From Bacillus timonensis (lineage in GTDB: Bacteria > Bacillota > Bacilli > Bacillales > Bacillaceae_L), in assembly GCF_000285535.1 (NCBI RefSeq), contig NZ_HE610985.1, positions 1,108,677 to 1,172,676 of the forward strand: a stretch of 64,000 nucleotides of DNA. Direction: 5' to 3'. Shown here in pieces: positions 8,993-18,518 of the stretch (position 1 is its first letter; each line of letters begins with the position of its first letter). The translations under genes and the position numbers were made by a program. Below the pieces are notes generated by a model, which saw only the letters and a list, made by a program, of their open reading frames with translations, ran no database searches and was not told where the DNA came from.

Positions 8993-9457
8993 CTAGACCT
9001 TGAAACAATAAACATCTTCATCGACAAATCCTTTAATAATTTCACCTGTTTTCGTAAATCCTGCTTTTGTATATACATGTATAGCAGCCTTGTTTGTTGG
9101 GATAACCGACAAGTAAATCTCATCACAATAGGGCAATGTCCGTACCATTTCAACAATAATTTCCTTCACAGCAGCGGTTCCATACCCTTTTCCTTGATAT
9201 TTATAATCAATCATGATTCGACATAATTCAAAACGATTTCGCTCATTTTCAAGTCCGTACATCGTAAAACCAATTAACTGCATACCATCATAAATTGCCT
9301 TTGTTACCCAATCTGGTTGAACTTTAGCCTGGGCAAGCGAAAAAACATTTGAAGCAATCCATTTCTCGAACAAAGCAAACTCTTTATCCTCTGATTTCAA
9401 GCGAATGACATCATGTAAATTTTCCATCGTGACATCACGTAAAATGATTCTCTTCAT
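8993..9457 (-). CDS. GNAT acetyltransferase, spermidine acetyltransferase (BltD)-like
   Basis: A 154-residue single GNAT domain. Motif A (YQGKGYGTAAV near 92-102), which binds the acetyl-CoA pyrophosphate, and motif B with NKAAIHVYTKAGF near 125 are both visible. The MYGLE segment and overall pattern resemble BltD, which acetylates spermidine and spermine; this substrate is inferred, not shown. It is the middle gene of a three-gene minus-strand unit with a larger GNAT upstream and the efflux gene downstream. Confidence 0.78.
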   Translation of the reverse strand: MKRIILRDVTMENLHDVIRLKSEDKEFALFEKWIASNVFSLAQAKVQPDWVTKAIYDGMQLIGFTMYGLENERNRFELCRIMIDYKYQGKGYGTAAVKEIIVEMVRTLPYCDEIYLSVIPTNKAAIHVYTKAGFTKTGEIIKGFVDEDVYCFKV

Positions 9458-9510
9458 TTACCCTCCCCCAGAATAAAGGTTAAAACGATTAATCGAAAAA
9501 TTCTAATAAC

Positions 9511-10383
9511 TCATTTCACCATAAAGACTTGCTTTGCTTTCACTTTAAATCCTTCTTTTTCTAGTAAATCCCGGACAATTTTATTCGACATTGACAAATT
9601 TGCTGCAGTTCTTACGACATGAAAATCCGTTGGGACATATACCATACGTAACAGATTCCTTACAATGTCTTCTTTCCTATTATTCGATGGCTCGGACTCG
9701 CATTGCAGTAGAATAATAGATTGAAGGTTACCTTCCTCATTGAACAGCCTTTTAAAGATTGCATATCCAACAATAGCTTTGTTATCATCCAATGCCAAGA
9801 TTGATTCACCGTCACGAGCATTGTTCCATTGAGTTTGCCAGGGTACTAACGCTTTATAGAACGGGACCTTTGACGCGTCGATTGGTAGTCCTTTTTTAAA
9901 GGCATACTGACCGTTTTCTAATAAAAATGCATCCTTCGATAATCCGTCCATATTCTGTAAATGCACCAACTCATCTACCGTTTTATAGCCGAATTTTTCA
10001 TATAAGGCAATCGCCCTCACATTTTCTTTAACAGCTTCAAGTGTTGCAACTTCTACATTTTCTTCTTCATAGATTGCTAGCACAGCTTCAATTAGCTTCT
10101 TACTAACACCTTTGCCGCGGTATTCAGGGTCAACCCCTGTACCTCCATTCCAAGAAATCTTTTTTCCGTTAATTAGACGAATACCGTTTAAAATAATCCC
10201 GATTGGTCGTTCCTTATCATAGGCAATGACTGAAAGACTTGGAGAAAGCCCTTCCAAAATCATTCTCCTTGTAAAAAGATCGACCGTCATCGTCATATCA
10301 AAATAGTAACCCTCAAATCCTTTATTCCATGCAACTACCGCATCTTCAAGATTACATTGGGACAACCGTTTTATTGTAATCAT
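9511..10383 (-). CDS. GNAT family N-acetyltransferase with a C-terminal second domain
   Basis: A 290-residue protein whose N-terminal half is a complete GNAT domain: GVDPEYRGKGVSKKLI near 85-100 (acetyl-CoA loop) and AIALYEKFGYK near 125. The C-terminal half looks like a degenerate second GNAT fold, as in several Bacillus GNAT proteins of this length. The substrate is unknown. It is the first gene of the unit leading to the second acetyltransferase (53 bases downstream) and the efflux gene. Confidence 0.78.
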   Translation of the reverse strand: MITIKRLSQCNLEDAVVAWNKGFEGYYFDMTMTVDLFTRRMILEGLSPSLSVIAYDKERPIGIILNGIRLINGKKISWNGGTGVDPEYRGKGVSKKLIEAVLAIYEEENVEVATLEAVKENVRAIALYEKFGYKTVDELVHLQNMDGLSKDAFLLENGQYAFKKGLPIDASKVPFYKALVPWQTQWNNARDGESILALDDNKAIVGYAIFKRLFNEEGNLQSIILLQCESEPSNNRKEDIVRNLLRMVYVPTDFHVVRTAANLSMSNKIVRDLLEKEGFKVKAKQVFMVK

Positions 10384-10543
10384 TTTCTCCTCTACTCCTC
10401 TTCCTAATGATGTAATATAGTTGATTTATTTAATCATATTTTTAGAATGCCCACAAGTAATTTTTGGAAAAATTTATATAGTTGATATCTTTCCAGAGCA
10501 TTAACCAAGATTTTGCCTCATATACATTAATGAGGTGGAAAAC

Positions 10544-10843
10544 ATGTCCGTTATTCCAAGGATTTTCTTACTTATGTCCTTTTTCTTATTCATTTTGAAC
10601 GCTTCATCTGCAGGGTTTATTTTGTTCAACGTGAGGTTTGGTCCTTTATTTGGGTATGGTTTCTTTATTTTTGTTAGTTTGGTGGGAGCAGTTTTTGCTT
10701 CAATTGCAGAGGAGCCTAGTTCGACGAAGAAGTTTTATTGTAGATACTGTTTATACGGAAATTTACTTGTCGTATTTTTTCCACTCTATTTTCATTGGGT
10801 TGCCAATTCCTTTATTCCAACATTACTTGAAACATTTCTTTAA
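10544..10843 (+). CDS. Small membrane protein of unknown function, 99 residues
   Basis: The protein has three hydrophobic segments (about 5-27, 30-52 and 68-95) separated by a short polar loop with a Cys-x2-Cys (CRYCLYGN near 65). I place the start at the ATG at 10544 because GAGGTGG lies eight bases upstream. I do not recognise a family. It is a single gene with its own terminator, convergent with map. Confidence 0.6.
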   Translation: MSVIPRIFLLMSFFLFILNASSAGFILFNVRFGPLFGYGFFIFVSLVGAVFASIAEEPSSTKKFYCRYCLYGNLLVVFFPLYFHWVANSFIPTLLETFL

Positions 10844-10844
10844 C

Positions 10845-10882
10845 AAAAAAAGTGCCACATTAGTCTATGTGACACTTTTTTG
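10845..10882 (+). terminator. Terminator between the small membrane protein gene and map
   Basis: AGTGCCACAT/ATGTGACACT stem (one mismatch) with an A run before and a T run after it, so it can work in both directions. Confidence 0.85.
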
Positions 10883-10885
10883 TTA

Positions 10886-11638
10886 TTACGCGTCTTGATC
10901 AGTTAAAATAAGTGGTCCATCTTGTGTGATGGCTAATGTATGCTCATATTGTGCAGACAGGCTGCCATCAATTGTACGTGCTGTCCAACCATTTTTGTCC
11001 ATGGTTGACTGCCATTTTCCGACATTAACCATTGGTTCAATTGTGAAAACCATACCTTCTTTTAAACGCAATCCCTTATTTGGGAGACCGTAGTGTAAAA
11101 CCTGTGGTTCTTCGTGCATTGTTGGTCCAATCCCATGTCCGATAAAATCACGCACAACTGAAAAACCTTCTCCTTCTGTGTAGGACTGGATTGCGTGACC
11201 AATGTCTCCCAGACGATTCCCGATTACAGCTTGCTCAATCCCCTTATACATTGCTGTTTTTGTAACATCAAGAAGCTTCGCCGCTTTTGGAGAGATTTCC
11301 CCCACACCATATGACCATGCAGAGTCAGCAAGTGCGCCACCGAGGTTTACAACCATATCAATCGTTACGATATCACCATTTTTTAATGGTTCTTTTCTAG
11401 GGAAGCCGTGGCAGATTTCATCGTTAATTGATGCACATGTTGCATATTTATAGCCCTTGTAACCTTTTTGTTCAGGCGTAGCACCATTCTTCTTAATAAA
11501 ATCTTCCGCAAAGTTGTCAATTTCTAGGCTTGTAATTCCTGGCTGAATCATTTTGCGAATTTCCTTATGGCAGGCTGCCAAAATTTGTCCCGCTTCGCGC
11601 ATTAATTCAATTTCTCTTTTTGTCTTTAAATGAATCAT
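10886..11638 (-). CDS. map: Methionine aminopeptidase, type I
   Basis: A 250-residue protein that removes the initiator methionine from nascent proteins. The five metal ligands of the pita-bread fold are visible in order: Asp in TIDMVVNLGG and Asp in LADSAWSYG, His in IGHGIGPTMHEEP, Glu in FTIEPMV and Glu in QYEHTLAIT. It lacks an N-terminal zinc-finger extension, as expected for type Ia. Here it stands alone between terminators, not in the ribosomal-protein operon (secY-adk-map), so it is probably a second, MapB-like copy. That is inferred from position. Confidence 0.93.
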   Translation of the reverse strand: MIHLKTKREIELMREAGQILAACHKEIRKMIQPGITSLEIDNFAEDFIKKNGATPEQKGYKGYKYATCASINDEICHGFPRKEPLKNGDIVTIDMVVNLGGALADSAWSYGVGEISPKAAKLLDVTKTAMYKGIEQAVIGNRLGDIGHAIQSYTEGEGFSVVRDFIGHGIGPTMHEEPQVLHYGLPNKGLRLKEGMVFTIEPMVNVGKWQSTMDKNGWTARTIDGSLSAQYEHTLAITQDGPLILTDQDA

Positions 11639-11724
11639 GAAAACACCCTCAATTTCAATTTGATGTTTTTATTATATCCTTTATCAACGTTTTTTGCATA
11701 AACTAACATTTAATTTGAAAATTT

Positions 11725-11757
11725 AAAAAAGACTGTGGTTTCCCACAGCCTTTTTTT
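11725..11757 (-). terminator. Terminator of the M3 peptidase gene
   Basis: GACTGTGG/CCACAGCC stem overlapping the stop codon region, with A and T runs on both sides. Confidence 0.8.
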
Positions 11758-13450
11758 ACAGTTGCTTGTCGTCGATACTATTAAGCCATGCCTCAATTTC
11801 ACCAACTACAGACTCGACTGTTCCTTCTTCAAATGGAGAAAGTAGGTTTGCGACCTTCACAAGCTCGATGAATGGCTTGCTTCCACCTTGTTTACAAAGA
11901 TGAACATAGTCTGCCCAAGCTTGGTCATGGTTTTCTCTTGATTTTTTCCAGAATTGGAACGCACAAATTTGAGCAAGTGTATAGTCAATATAATAGAAAG
12001 CAGTTGTGTAAATATGGCTTTGACGCTGCCAGAATCCACCTTGCTCTAAAAATTCATTGCCATCATAATCACGAAGTGGCATATATTTTTTCTCGATTTC
12101 TCTCCATGCTTTGTTGCGCTCAGCAGGAGTACATTGTGGATTTTCATAGACAAAATGTTGGAATTCATCGACTGCAACACCATATGGCAAGAATAATAGT
12201 GCTTCACTTAAATGAGAAAACTTATATTTGTCTGTATCTTCTTTGAAGAATAATTCCATCCAAGGCCATGTAAAGAATTCCATACTCATTGAATGAATTT
12301 CAGCAGCTTCATACGTTGGCCAGTTGTATTCAGGAACCTCATAATGTCTACTTGAATACACTTGGAATGCGTGCCCTGCCTCATGTGTTAACACATCTAT
12401 ATCCCCAGAAGTTCCATTGAAATTCGAGAAAATAAATGGTGCTTGGTAATCACTAATATACGTACAATAACCACCACCAGCTTTCCCTTTTTTTGCAACA
12501 AGGTCCATTAAATTCGTATCAATCATATATTGGAAGAATTCTTTTGTTTCTTCAGACAGCTCTTCATACATCTTCTTTCCATTTTCGATGATCCACTCTG
12601 GCCCACCCTTTGGTACTGGATTTCCAGATTTAAAGCTGAATGACTCATCATAATATTTTAAGCTATCTAGTCCTATACGTTCTGCTTGGCGCTCACGAAG
12701 CTTCACTGCTAGTGGAACAATATGTTCCTTAACTTGCTTTCTAAAGTTTGCAACCATTTCTGCATTATAATCCGTTCTTGATAATCTTACATAGGCAAGC
12801 TCAACGAAGTTTTTATAGCCTAACTTATGGGCTATACGTGTCCGTACTTTTACAAGTTGATCATAAATTTCATCAAATTTTTCTTGATGCTCCTTGAAAA
12901 ATGCGAAACGAACTTCATTTGCCTTTTTCCGCATTTCACGATCCTTTGATTCAGTAAATGGTTGTATCTGCGCTAAAGTCCGTTCTTCCCCTTCAAACAT
13001 AATCTTGGCTGAGGCAACAAGCTTCGTATATTCTGATGAAAGTTTGTTTTCCAATTGTAGGTCCTCAACAACCTCAGGCGTAAACGTTTTAATTTGTGTT
13101 TCTGCAAAATCAAACAGTTGTTTTCCCCATTTATTTTCTAATTCAGTGCGAAATTTAGAAGCAACAAGTGCTTCATAGTACTTTGTAATTAAGCCTTGTA
13201 CAAGTGGCTGTATTTCATCAAGATAATCCTGTTCCTGTTTGTAGAATTCATCATTCGTATCCACTGTATGTCTGATATAGCAAATGTTAAAAGCTGTTTC
13301 AACGGTTCGTTGTATTGAAATGATTTCTTTCATTGCTTCATCTTGTTCAACGGGATTTGTTGCGTTTTTAAATTTTTCAAGCGCTACATCAAATGTTTTC
13401 TCTACCTGGTCCATGTTAGGACGTTCATACTGGAAATCGTTAAAATTCAT
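11756..13450 (-). CDS. M3-family oligoendopeptidase (PepF/thimet type)
   Basis: A 564-residue cytosolic zinc metallopeptidase that degrades oligopeptides. The zinc motif THEAGHAFQVY (HExxH) is near residue 345, followed by EIHSMSMEFFTWPW with the third ligand Glu. The length fits the shorter M3 oligoendopeptidases of bacilli. There is no signal peptide. The start follows AAAGGGGGA. It is monocistronic, divergent from motAB. Confidence 0.93.
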   Translation of the reverse strand: MNFNDFQYERPNMDQVEKTFDVALEKFKNATNPVEQDEAMKEIISIQRTVETAFNICYIRHTVDTNDEFYKQEQDYLDEIQPLVQGLITKYYEALVASKFRTELENKWGKQLFDFAETQIKTFTPEVVEDLQLENKLSSEYTKLVASAKIMFEGEERTLAQIQPFTESKDREMRKKANEVRFAFFKEHQEKFDEIYDQLVKVRTRIAHKLGYKNFVELAYVRLSRTDYNAEMVANFRKQVKEHIVPLAVKLRERQAERIGLDSLKYYDESFSFKSGNPVPKGGPEWIIENGKKMYEELSEETKEFFQYMIDTNLMDLVAKKGKAGGGYCTYISDYQAPFIFSNFNGTSGDIDVLTHEAGHAFQVYSSRHYEVPEYNWPTYEAAEIHSMSMEFFTWPWMELFFKEDTDKYKFSHLSEALLFLPYGVAVDEFQHFVYENPQCTPAERNKAWREIEKKYMPLRDYDGNEFLEQGGFWQRQSHIYTTAFYYIDYTLAQICAFQFWKKSRENHDQAWADYVHLCKQGGSKPFIELVKVANLLSPFEEGTVESVVGEIEAWLNSIDDKQL

Positions 13451-13563
13451 AGAAGTTCCCCCTTTTCCATCTTAGGATAGAATATGTATACCTTTTCATT
13501 GTAAACTACTACTACATAATTTTTCCACTACAAAATATTAATTAGAAATTAATAAGTTTCCCT

Positions 13564-13590
13564 TAAAAACTTGTCCACTTTTGTCGATAT
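13564..13590 (+). promoter_or_regulatory. SigD-type promoter of motAB
   Basis: TAAA at 13564-13567, 15 bases, then GTCGATAT at 13583-13590. This is one mismatch from the SigD consensus TAAA-N15-GCCGATAT that drives motility genes in bacilli, and it sits 80 bases before motA. Confidence 0.8.
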
Positions 13591-13670
13591 AAAGCATAGT
13601 AGAAAGATAAATTTTATCAAACCCTGAACACTACTCTCGTAACAACGTATGAAAGCATAGGTGATACAAA

Positions 13671-14462
13671 TTGGATAAATCGTCATTAATAGGAGTCATT
13701 CTAGGTTTAATCGCGGTATTTGTAGGTATGTTATTAAAAGGAGTTCCATTTACAGCATTATTAAACCCTGCTGCCTTTTTAATTATTATTATTGGAACAA
13801 TTGCGGCCGTTACTATTGCATTTCCATCAAGTGAATTAAAAAGGGTACCACAGCTTTTTGGGGTGCTTTTTAAGGAAAAAAAGATGTTAAGTGTTGAAGA
13901 ACTAATTCCTATGTTCTCAAACTGGGCAACCATTGCCCGTAAGGAAGGGCTTTTAGCACTTGAGGTCAAAGTTGCTGAAGTGGATGATCCATTCTTAAAA
14001 AACGGTTTAAGCATGGCGGTCGATGGACAAAGTGCTGAATTTATCCGCGATGTAATGACGGAAGAAATAGAAGCCATGGAAGAACGTCATTTATCGGGTG
14101 CTTCGATTTTCTCTCAAGCTGGTACATATGCACCAACATTGGGTGTATTGGGTGCTGTTGTGGGTCTGATTGCTGCCCTCGGTCACATGGACGATACAGA
14201 TGCACTTGGTGAAGCGATAGCAGCCGCATTCGTTGCGACAATGCTCGGGATTTTCTCAGGATATGTGCTATGGCACCCATTTGCAAATAAGTTAAAACAA
14301 AAATCAAAACAAGAAATTAAAATGAAGGAAGTTATGATTGAAGGCGTGTTATCTGTACTTGAAGGTCAATCTCCACGAGCAATCGAGCAAAAACTTTCAA
14401 TGTATCTATCAAATAAAGATCGCGGGAAGGTTATGATTGAGGGTGAAATGATAGATGGCTAG
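13671..14462 (+). CDS. motA: Flagellar stator protein MotA
   Basis: A 263-residue inner-membrane stator subunit. It has four membrane segments (about 5-22, 30-50, 150-170 and 180-200), the cytoplasmic loop LKNGLSMAVDGQSAEFIRDVM, and the conserved TYAPTLGVLGAVVGLIAAL segment with the functionally important prolines. It closely resembles B. subtilis MotA (proton type) rather than MotP. The start is a TTG at 13671, set by AGGTGA six bases upstream. Its stop overlaps motB by eight bases, giving translational coupling. It is preceded by a SigD promoter. Confidence 0.96.
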   Translation: MDKSSLIGVILGLIAVFVGMLLKGVPFTALLNPAAFLIIIIGTIAAVTIAFPSSELKRVPQLFGVLFKEKKMLSVEELIPMFSNWATIARKEGLLALEVKVAEVDDPFLKNGLSMAVDGQSAEFIRDVMTEEIEAMEERHLSGASIFSQAGTYAPTLGVLGAVVGLIAALGHMDDTDALGEAIAAAFVATMLGIFSGYVLWHPFANKLKQKSKQEIKMKEVMIEGVLSVLEGQSPRAIEQKLSMYLSNKDRGKVMIEGEMIDG

Positions 14463-15201
14463 GAGAAAACGTAAATCAAAGCACGATGAGCATATGGATG
14501 AATCATGGTTGGTACCATATGCGGACATTCTAACCTTACTACTCGCACTGTTCATCGTTCTATTTGCTGCGAGTAATGTGGATGCTCAGAAATTCCAAAA
14601 ACTCGCAAGCTCCTTTAATAATGTCTTTAAGGGTGGAACTTCCTTTTTAGATTATGAAAGTCCAGAACCTGTAGAAATTGATAATGCGGCAATCGAAAAA
14701 GATAAAGAAAAAGAAAGAGAAAAACAAGAGCAAGAAGAATTAAAGGAATTACAGAAAAAAATCAATGGATATATCACAGAGAATGGTTTAGATTTAAGTC
14801 TTAAAACCCGTTTAGCAGATGAAGGGTTACTCGTTACGATTCAGGATGGGGCTTTCTTTAATCCAGGGAAAGCAGACGTTAGACCAGAGGACGTTAAACT
14901 AGCTCGTGAAATTTCGGAACTTTTGGTAATGAACCCACCACGCAATATTATCGTTAGTGGACATACCGATACTGTTCCGATGAATAATCGTGAATTTAAA
15001 AGCAACTGGCATTTAAGTGTCATGCGTGCAGTTAATTTTATGAGTATTTTATTAGAAAATGAAAAGCTTGACCCAAGACGCTTTAGTGCTCGTGGCCTTG
15101 GTGAATATGAGCCAGTTGCGACAAATGATACACCTGAAGGGCGAAAACTTAACAGACGTGTTGAAGTTCTAATCCAACCGAATATCGAACAGCCTAAATA
15201 A
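14455..15201 (+). CDS. motB: Flagellar stator protein MotB
   Basis: A 248-residue protein that anchors the stator to peptidoglycan. A short cytoplasmic Lys/Arg-rich tail is followed by one membrane helix (about 20-40) with the proton-carrying Asp in WLVPYADILTLLLALF. A Glu/Lys-rich plug and linker and an OmpA-like peptidoglycan-binding domain follow (IIVSGHTDTVPMNN near 165, NRRVEVLI at the end). It overlaps motA. A strong bidirectional terminator follows. Confidence 0.96.
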   Translation: MARRKRKSKHDEHMDESWLVPYADILTLLLALFIVLFAASNVDAQKFQKLASSFNNVFKGGTSFLDYESPEPVEIDNAAIEKDKEKEREKQEQEELKELQKKINGYITENGLDLSLKTRLADEGLLVTIQDGAFFNPGKADVRPEDVKLAREISELLVMNPPRNIIVSGHTDTVPMNNREFKSNWHLSVMRAVNFMSILLENEKLDPRRFSARGLGEYEPVATNDTPEGRKLNRRVEVLIQPNIEQPK

Positions 15202-15238
15202 TAAGAAGCCTATGGATCACTCCATGGGCTTCTTATTT
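15202..15238 (+). terminator. Bidirectional terminator after motB
   Basis: AAGAAGCC-ATGGA/TCCAT-GGCTTCTT stem directly between the convergent motB and nucleotidase stops. Confidence 0.9.
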
Positions 15239-15239
15239 A

Positions 15240-16805
15240 TTACCAAATAACTTTCCAATTATTATTAACAGTAGCTTCAATTGTACCTCTTTCAAGGATA
15301 TAATTTGCAATTAACTCTGACATATCAAGAGGGATATCCTTAATAATCGGCTTATCCTTAAACATGACATATTCCCCGCCACCACCTGCACGGTAGTTAT
15401 TCATAACTACATCATACTCGCCGTCTGGTCGAACTGGGTTTCCCTTAAAGGATAATCGGACGACACGCTCACCTATTGGTTTAGTCAAATCGAAAATATA
15501 GTCAATACCTTCCCACATATCATAATTGTAATGCTGTGGCTTTGGCGTTGTGAAGGATGGATTTACCGTTACCTCCCCATTTTCAAGGATAAAATAGCTT
15601 GCACTTCTTTCTAGTGCTTCCTTCAAGTCTTTTCCACTTATTCGGATAACAGTTAACGTGTTTGGATAAATATAATTTGAGACAACGTCTCTCATTGTAA
15701 TGTTTGATGGAAATCCTTTTGTAACATTATTAAAAAGAGCTGTATTTGAAATAGACACTTTGGCCACTTCCATTTGCACCTTATTAATAAATTCAACAAG
15801 GGCATTATCCTTTAGGCGTGCTTTTAATGGATCATCAATTGTCATATTTCCGATAACTTGACCAATTGGTTTGTCCAACCATTCCTGTGTCTCATACTCA
15901 TATTCTTTTACTAACTGAAGTGAGGCTTCATCCGCTTCGATTTCGTTAACGAAAATGAGTTCAGGTTTTGATTCAGTAATCGTCCACATGTCTTCATTTC
16001 TCATAAGTGTGATTGTAGCTTTTCCAATAGCTTGACCATTAAAACTTGGCTGCACAATTGGAACACCATTTACTTTTCCTGATAGGGACCGGTGTTGATG
16101 ACCAGTTAATAAAAGGTCAATCCCCTCAATTTCTGTACAAATTCGGTATCCTTGGTTTTCCCCTGTAAGTTTTTCAGTGGGTTCACCCGTTTCTAAATCC
16201 GCTTCAAATCCACCATGGTAGGAAACAATCATGATGTCTGGATTTTCTTCAGTCCGGATTTTCTCTACCCATTTTTTCGTTGACTCCAACGCATCATCAA
16301 AGGTTAGCCCTTTAATATGTTCAGGATTCTCCCAATTCGGAATATAGTGTGTGGTGACACCAAGTATCGCAGCCTTAACCCCATCCTCGAGTTCAATCAA
16401 TAAATAAGGTTTTCCAATAAATGGTTCCCCTTTTTCATTTAATATATTTGCAGACAGCCACGGGAAATTTGATTCGTTTATGGCCTTTTGTAATACGTCC
16501 ATTCCATAATTAAACTCATGATTTCCAACAACAGCTGCATCATAATGTAAATCATTTAATAGTGCAATCATTGGATTTGGTTTATGACTATTTGATCGAA
16601 CATAATGATAGGTTAAAGGTGTCCCTTGTATTAAGTCTCCATTATCTATAACGATTGTGTTCCTATTCCGCCTTCTTTCTTGTTTGATGACAGTTGCAAT
16701 TTTACCAAGTCCGAGCTCTGCCTTATCATTACTTCCATAATTAATCGGAAAAATATTGCCGTGAATATCACTAGTTTCAAGAATTGTAATTGTAATAGAT
16801 TTCAT
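15240..16805 (-). CDS. Bifunctional metallophosphatase/5'-nucleotidase, cytosolic form
   Basis: A 521-residue two-domain enzyme. The N-terminal metallophosphatase has its di-metal ligands in TSDIHGN (near 10), DNGDLIQG (near 54), GNHEFNYG (near 95), SYHGGFE and GHQHRSL. The C-terminal 5'-nucleotidase domain carries the AGGGGEY substrate motif near 485. The family hydrolyses nucleotide monophosphates and 2',3'-cyclic nucleotides. There is no signal peptide and no wall anchor, so it is predicted to be intracellular, unlike most such enzymes. It sits just after the phn transporter genes on the same strand, with a hairpin between, suggesting a role in releasing phosphate from an imported ester. 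Confidence 0.9.
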   Translation of the reverse strand: MKSITITILETSDIHGNIFPINYGSNDKAELGLGKIATVIKQERRRNRNTIVIDNGDLIQGTPLTYHYVRSNSHKPNPMIALLNDLHYDAAVVGNHEFNYGMDVLQKAINESNFPWLSANILNEKGEPFIGKPYLLIELEDGVKAAILGVTTHYIPNWENPEHIKGLTFDDALESTKKWVEKIRTEENPDIMIVSYHGGFEADLETGEPTEKLTGENQGYRICTEIEGIDLLLTGHQHRSLSGKVNGVPIVQPSFNGQAIGKATITLMRNEDMWTITESKPELIFVNEIEADEASLQLVKEYEYETQEWLDKPIGQVIGNMTIDDPLKARLKDNALVEFINKVQMEVAKVSISNTALFNNVTKGFPSNITMRDVVSNYIYPNTLTVIRISGKDLKEALERSASYFILENGEVTVNPSFTTPKPQHYNYDMWEGIDYIFDLTKPIGERVVRLSFKGNPVRPDGEYDVVMNNYRAGGGGEYVMFKDKPIIKDIPLDMSELIANYILERGTIEATVNNNWKVIW

Positions 16806-16889
16806 CTTAGTTACCTCTTTTATCTAGGGTCAATTTTAAGTATACACAAATTTACCAATTTGGAGTGTGAGAATTTCTATTCTTTTACA

Positions 16890-16925
16890 AAAATAGCACT
16901 TCCATATCGGAAGTGCTCTGTTTTT
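16890..16925 (-). terminator. Terminator of the phn transporter operon
   Basis: AGCACTTCC/GGAAGTGCT stem with T runs on both strands, ending at the phnE2 stop codon. Confidence 0.8.
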
Positions 16926-17718
16926 AAACAAGTTTGCTACGAATCTTTCCGCTTATAAAATCAAGGATTGTAACGACCACAATAATGATGATTAGCATCA
17001 TTCCAACTTGTTCCCAGTTCCGTTGCATAGAAGCAATAATTAATGGCGCACCAATACCGCCCGCTCCGACGATTCCTAGGATGGTTGAAGCTCTAACATC
17101 GACTTCAAAGCGATACAATGCATAATTTGAAAATTGGGGAATGATTTGTGGAATAACACCAAACCATATCACTTGAATACGGTTTGCACCATTTGCCTTT
17201 AACGCTTCTAATACCTTCATATCAATCGATTCAACAACTTCTGAATATAACTTTCCAAGCATACCGATTGAGTGGATTCCAACAGCTAAAACACCAGCAT
17301 ATGGCCCAATACCTACTGCTGCTACAAAAATAATAGCTAACATAATTTCTGGAAAGGCTCTGATTCCATTTAAAATCCATTTACCTATTGTTGATATTTT
17401 CGAAATATTTCGTGCTGCTAAAAAACCAAACGGTATCGCAAGAATTGCTGCAATTAATGTACCTGCGTATGCAATCAGTATAGATTCCAGCATATAATAG
17501 GCGTACTCTGGTATTTTCGAATGGATTTCCGGCATAAAAAGTGAATCCCAAAAGAGTCTTTTAAAAATTGTTACAGGACTTAAGAGTGACCCTCGATAGG
17601 TTAAATCGGTCATCGTAAAAGCAATATAGTATAAATAAAGTAAGACAAGAGAGATTACAACAATCTTCCATTTTCCCTTTTTTGGTGGTGGTTTTAATAA
17701 ATCTGTTGTTTTGCTCAT
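16924..17718 (-). CDS. phnE: Phosphonate-type ABC transporter permease (second PhnE)
   Basis: A 264-residue permease with about six membrane segments and the binding-protein-dependent transport signature near residue 180 (EALKANGANRIQVIWFGVIPQ), the EAA loop that docks to the ATPase. The pattern is that of PhnE. Its start overlaps the stop of the other permease as TAATG, so the two are translated together. Two PhnE-like permeases probably form a heterodimer, as in other Bacillus phnDCEE operons. Confidence 0.92.
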   Translation of the reverse strand: MSKTTDLLKPPPKKGKWKIVVISLVLLYLYYIAFTMTDLTYRGSLLSPVTIFKRLFWDSLFMPEIHSKIPEYAYYMLESILIAYAGTLIAAILAIPFGFLAARNISKISTIGKWILNGIRAFPEIMLAIIFVAAVGIGPYAGVLAVGIHSIGMLGKLYSEVVESIDMKVLEALKANGANRIQVIWFGVIPQIIPQFSNYALYRFEVDVRASTILGIVGAGGIGAPLIIASMQRNWEQVGMMLIIIIVVVTILDFISGKIRSKLV

Positions 17719-18518
17719 TACATCAATCGCTCCCTTATTCGGTTACTAATAAAGTCAATAATCGTAACCGCTATAAACGTCATGATGACAATTGTTGATA
17801 CGTTGCCATAATTAAACATCGCTAATTGTTTTTTAAGGATTAAACCAATACCACCAGCACCAACAAATCCTAATACAACAGAAGCACGAACATTAATTTC
17901 TAAAACATATAATGAATATGACGTAAAATGTGGCAAAATTTGTGGCAAAACACCATACCATATGACTTGCACAATATTACCACCAGTAGCACGGATTGCC
18001 TCTAATGGATTCGGGTCAATTGCCTCAATTGTTTCACTTATTAATTTTGCAAGTATTCCTACAGAAAAGATAAATAATGCCAACACACCTGCTAATGCGC
18101 CTATTCCTACTAACGCAACAAGTATAACAGCTAAAATTAATTCTGGAATCGTACGCAGAATGTTTAATATGAAACGGACTATATTATAAAATCCTTTGTT
18201 CTTATTAATATTTGATGCCGCAAAAAAGCTGATTGGTAGCGCAATAATTGCTGATAAAGTTGTACTTAGCAGTGCCATATTCCATGTTTCAATCAAGCTT
18301 TCTAGTACTGTATCGGCATATCCGAGATTAGGCGGAAATAGATCCTTAACAATAAAATCCAATACAATGGGCATACCGGTCGCAATTTTATTAGGATAAG
18401 CTTCAGTGAAAGTTGCTGAAATTACATAAAATGCAATTACCACTGTAAAAATACTACCAATGGTAGCCTTTGTCTTAGTTGGTACTACTGGTATTTTCTT
18501 AACAGCTTGTTTACTCAT
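17718..18518 (-). CDS. phnE: Phosphonate-type ABC transporter permease (first PhnE)
   Basis: A 266-residue permease homologous to its downstream partner. It has an N-terminal membrane segment (about 18-40), five more helices, and the EAA loop [23 protein letters not shown] written here only by its key residues EA-x3-G and P. It overlaps phnC by four bases (ATGA). The two permeases share the same spacing and end (DFIS near the C-terminus), consistent with tandem duplication. Confidence 0.92.
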   Translation of the reverse strand: MSKQAVKKIPVVPTKTKATIGSIFTVVIAFYVISATFTEAYPNKIATGMPIVLDFIVKDLFPPNLGYADTVLESLIETWNMALLSTTLSAIIALPISFFAASNINKNKGFYNIVRFILNILRTIPELILAVILVALVGIGALAGVLALFIFSVGILAKLISETIEAIDPNPLEAIRATGGNIVQVIWYGVLPQILPHFTSYSLYVLEINVRASVVLGFVGAGGIGLILKKQLAMFNYGNVSTIVIMTFIAVTIIDFISNRIRERLM

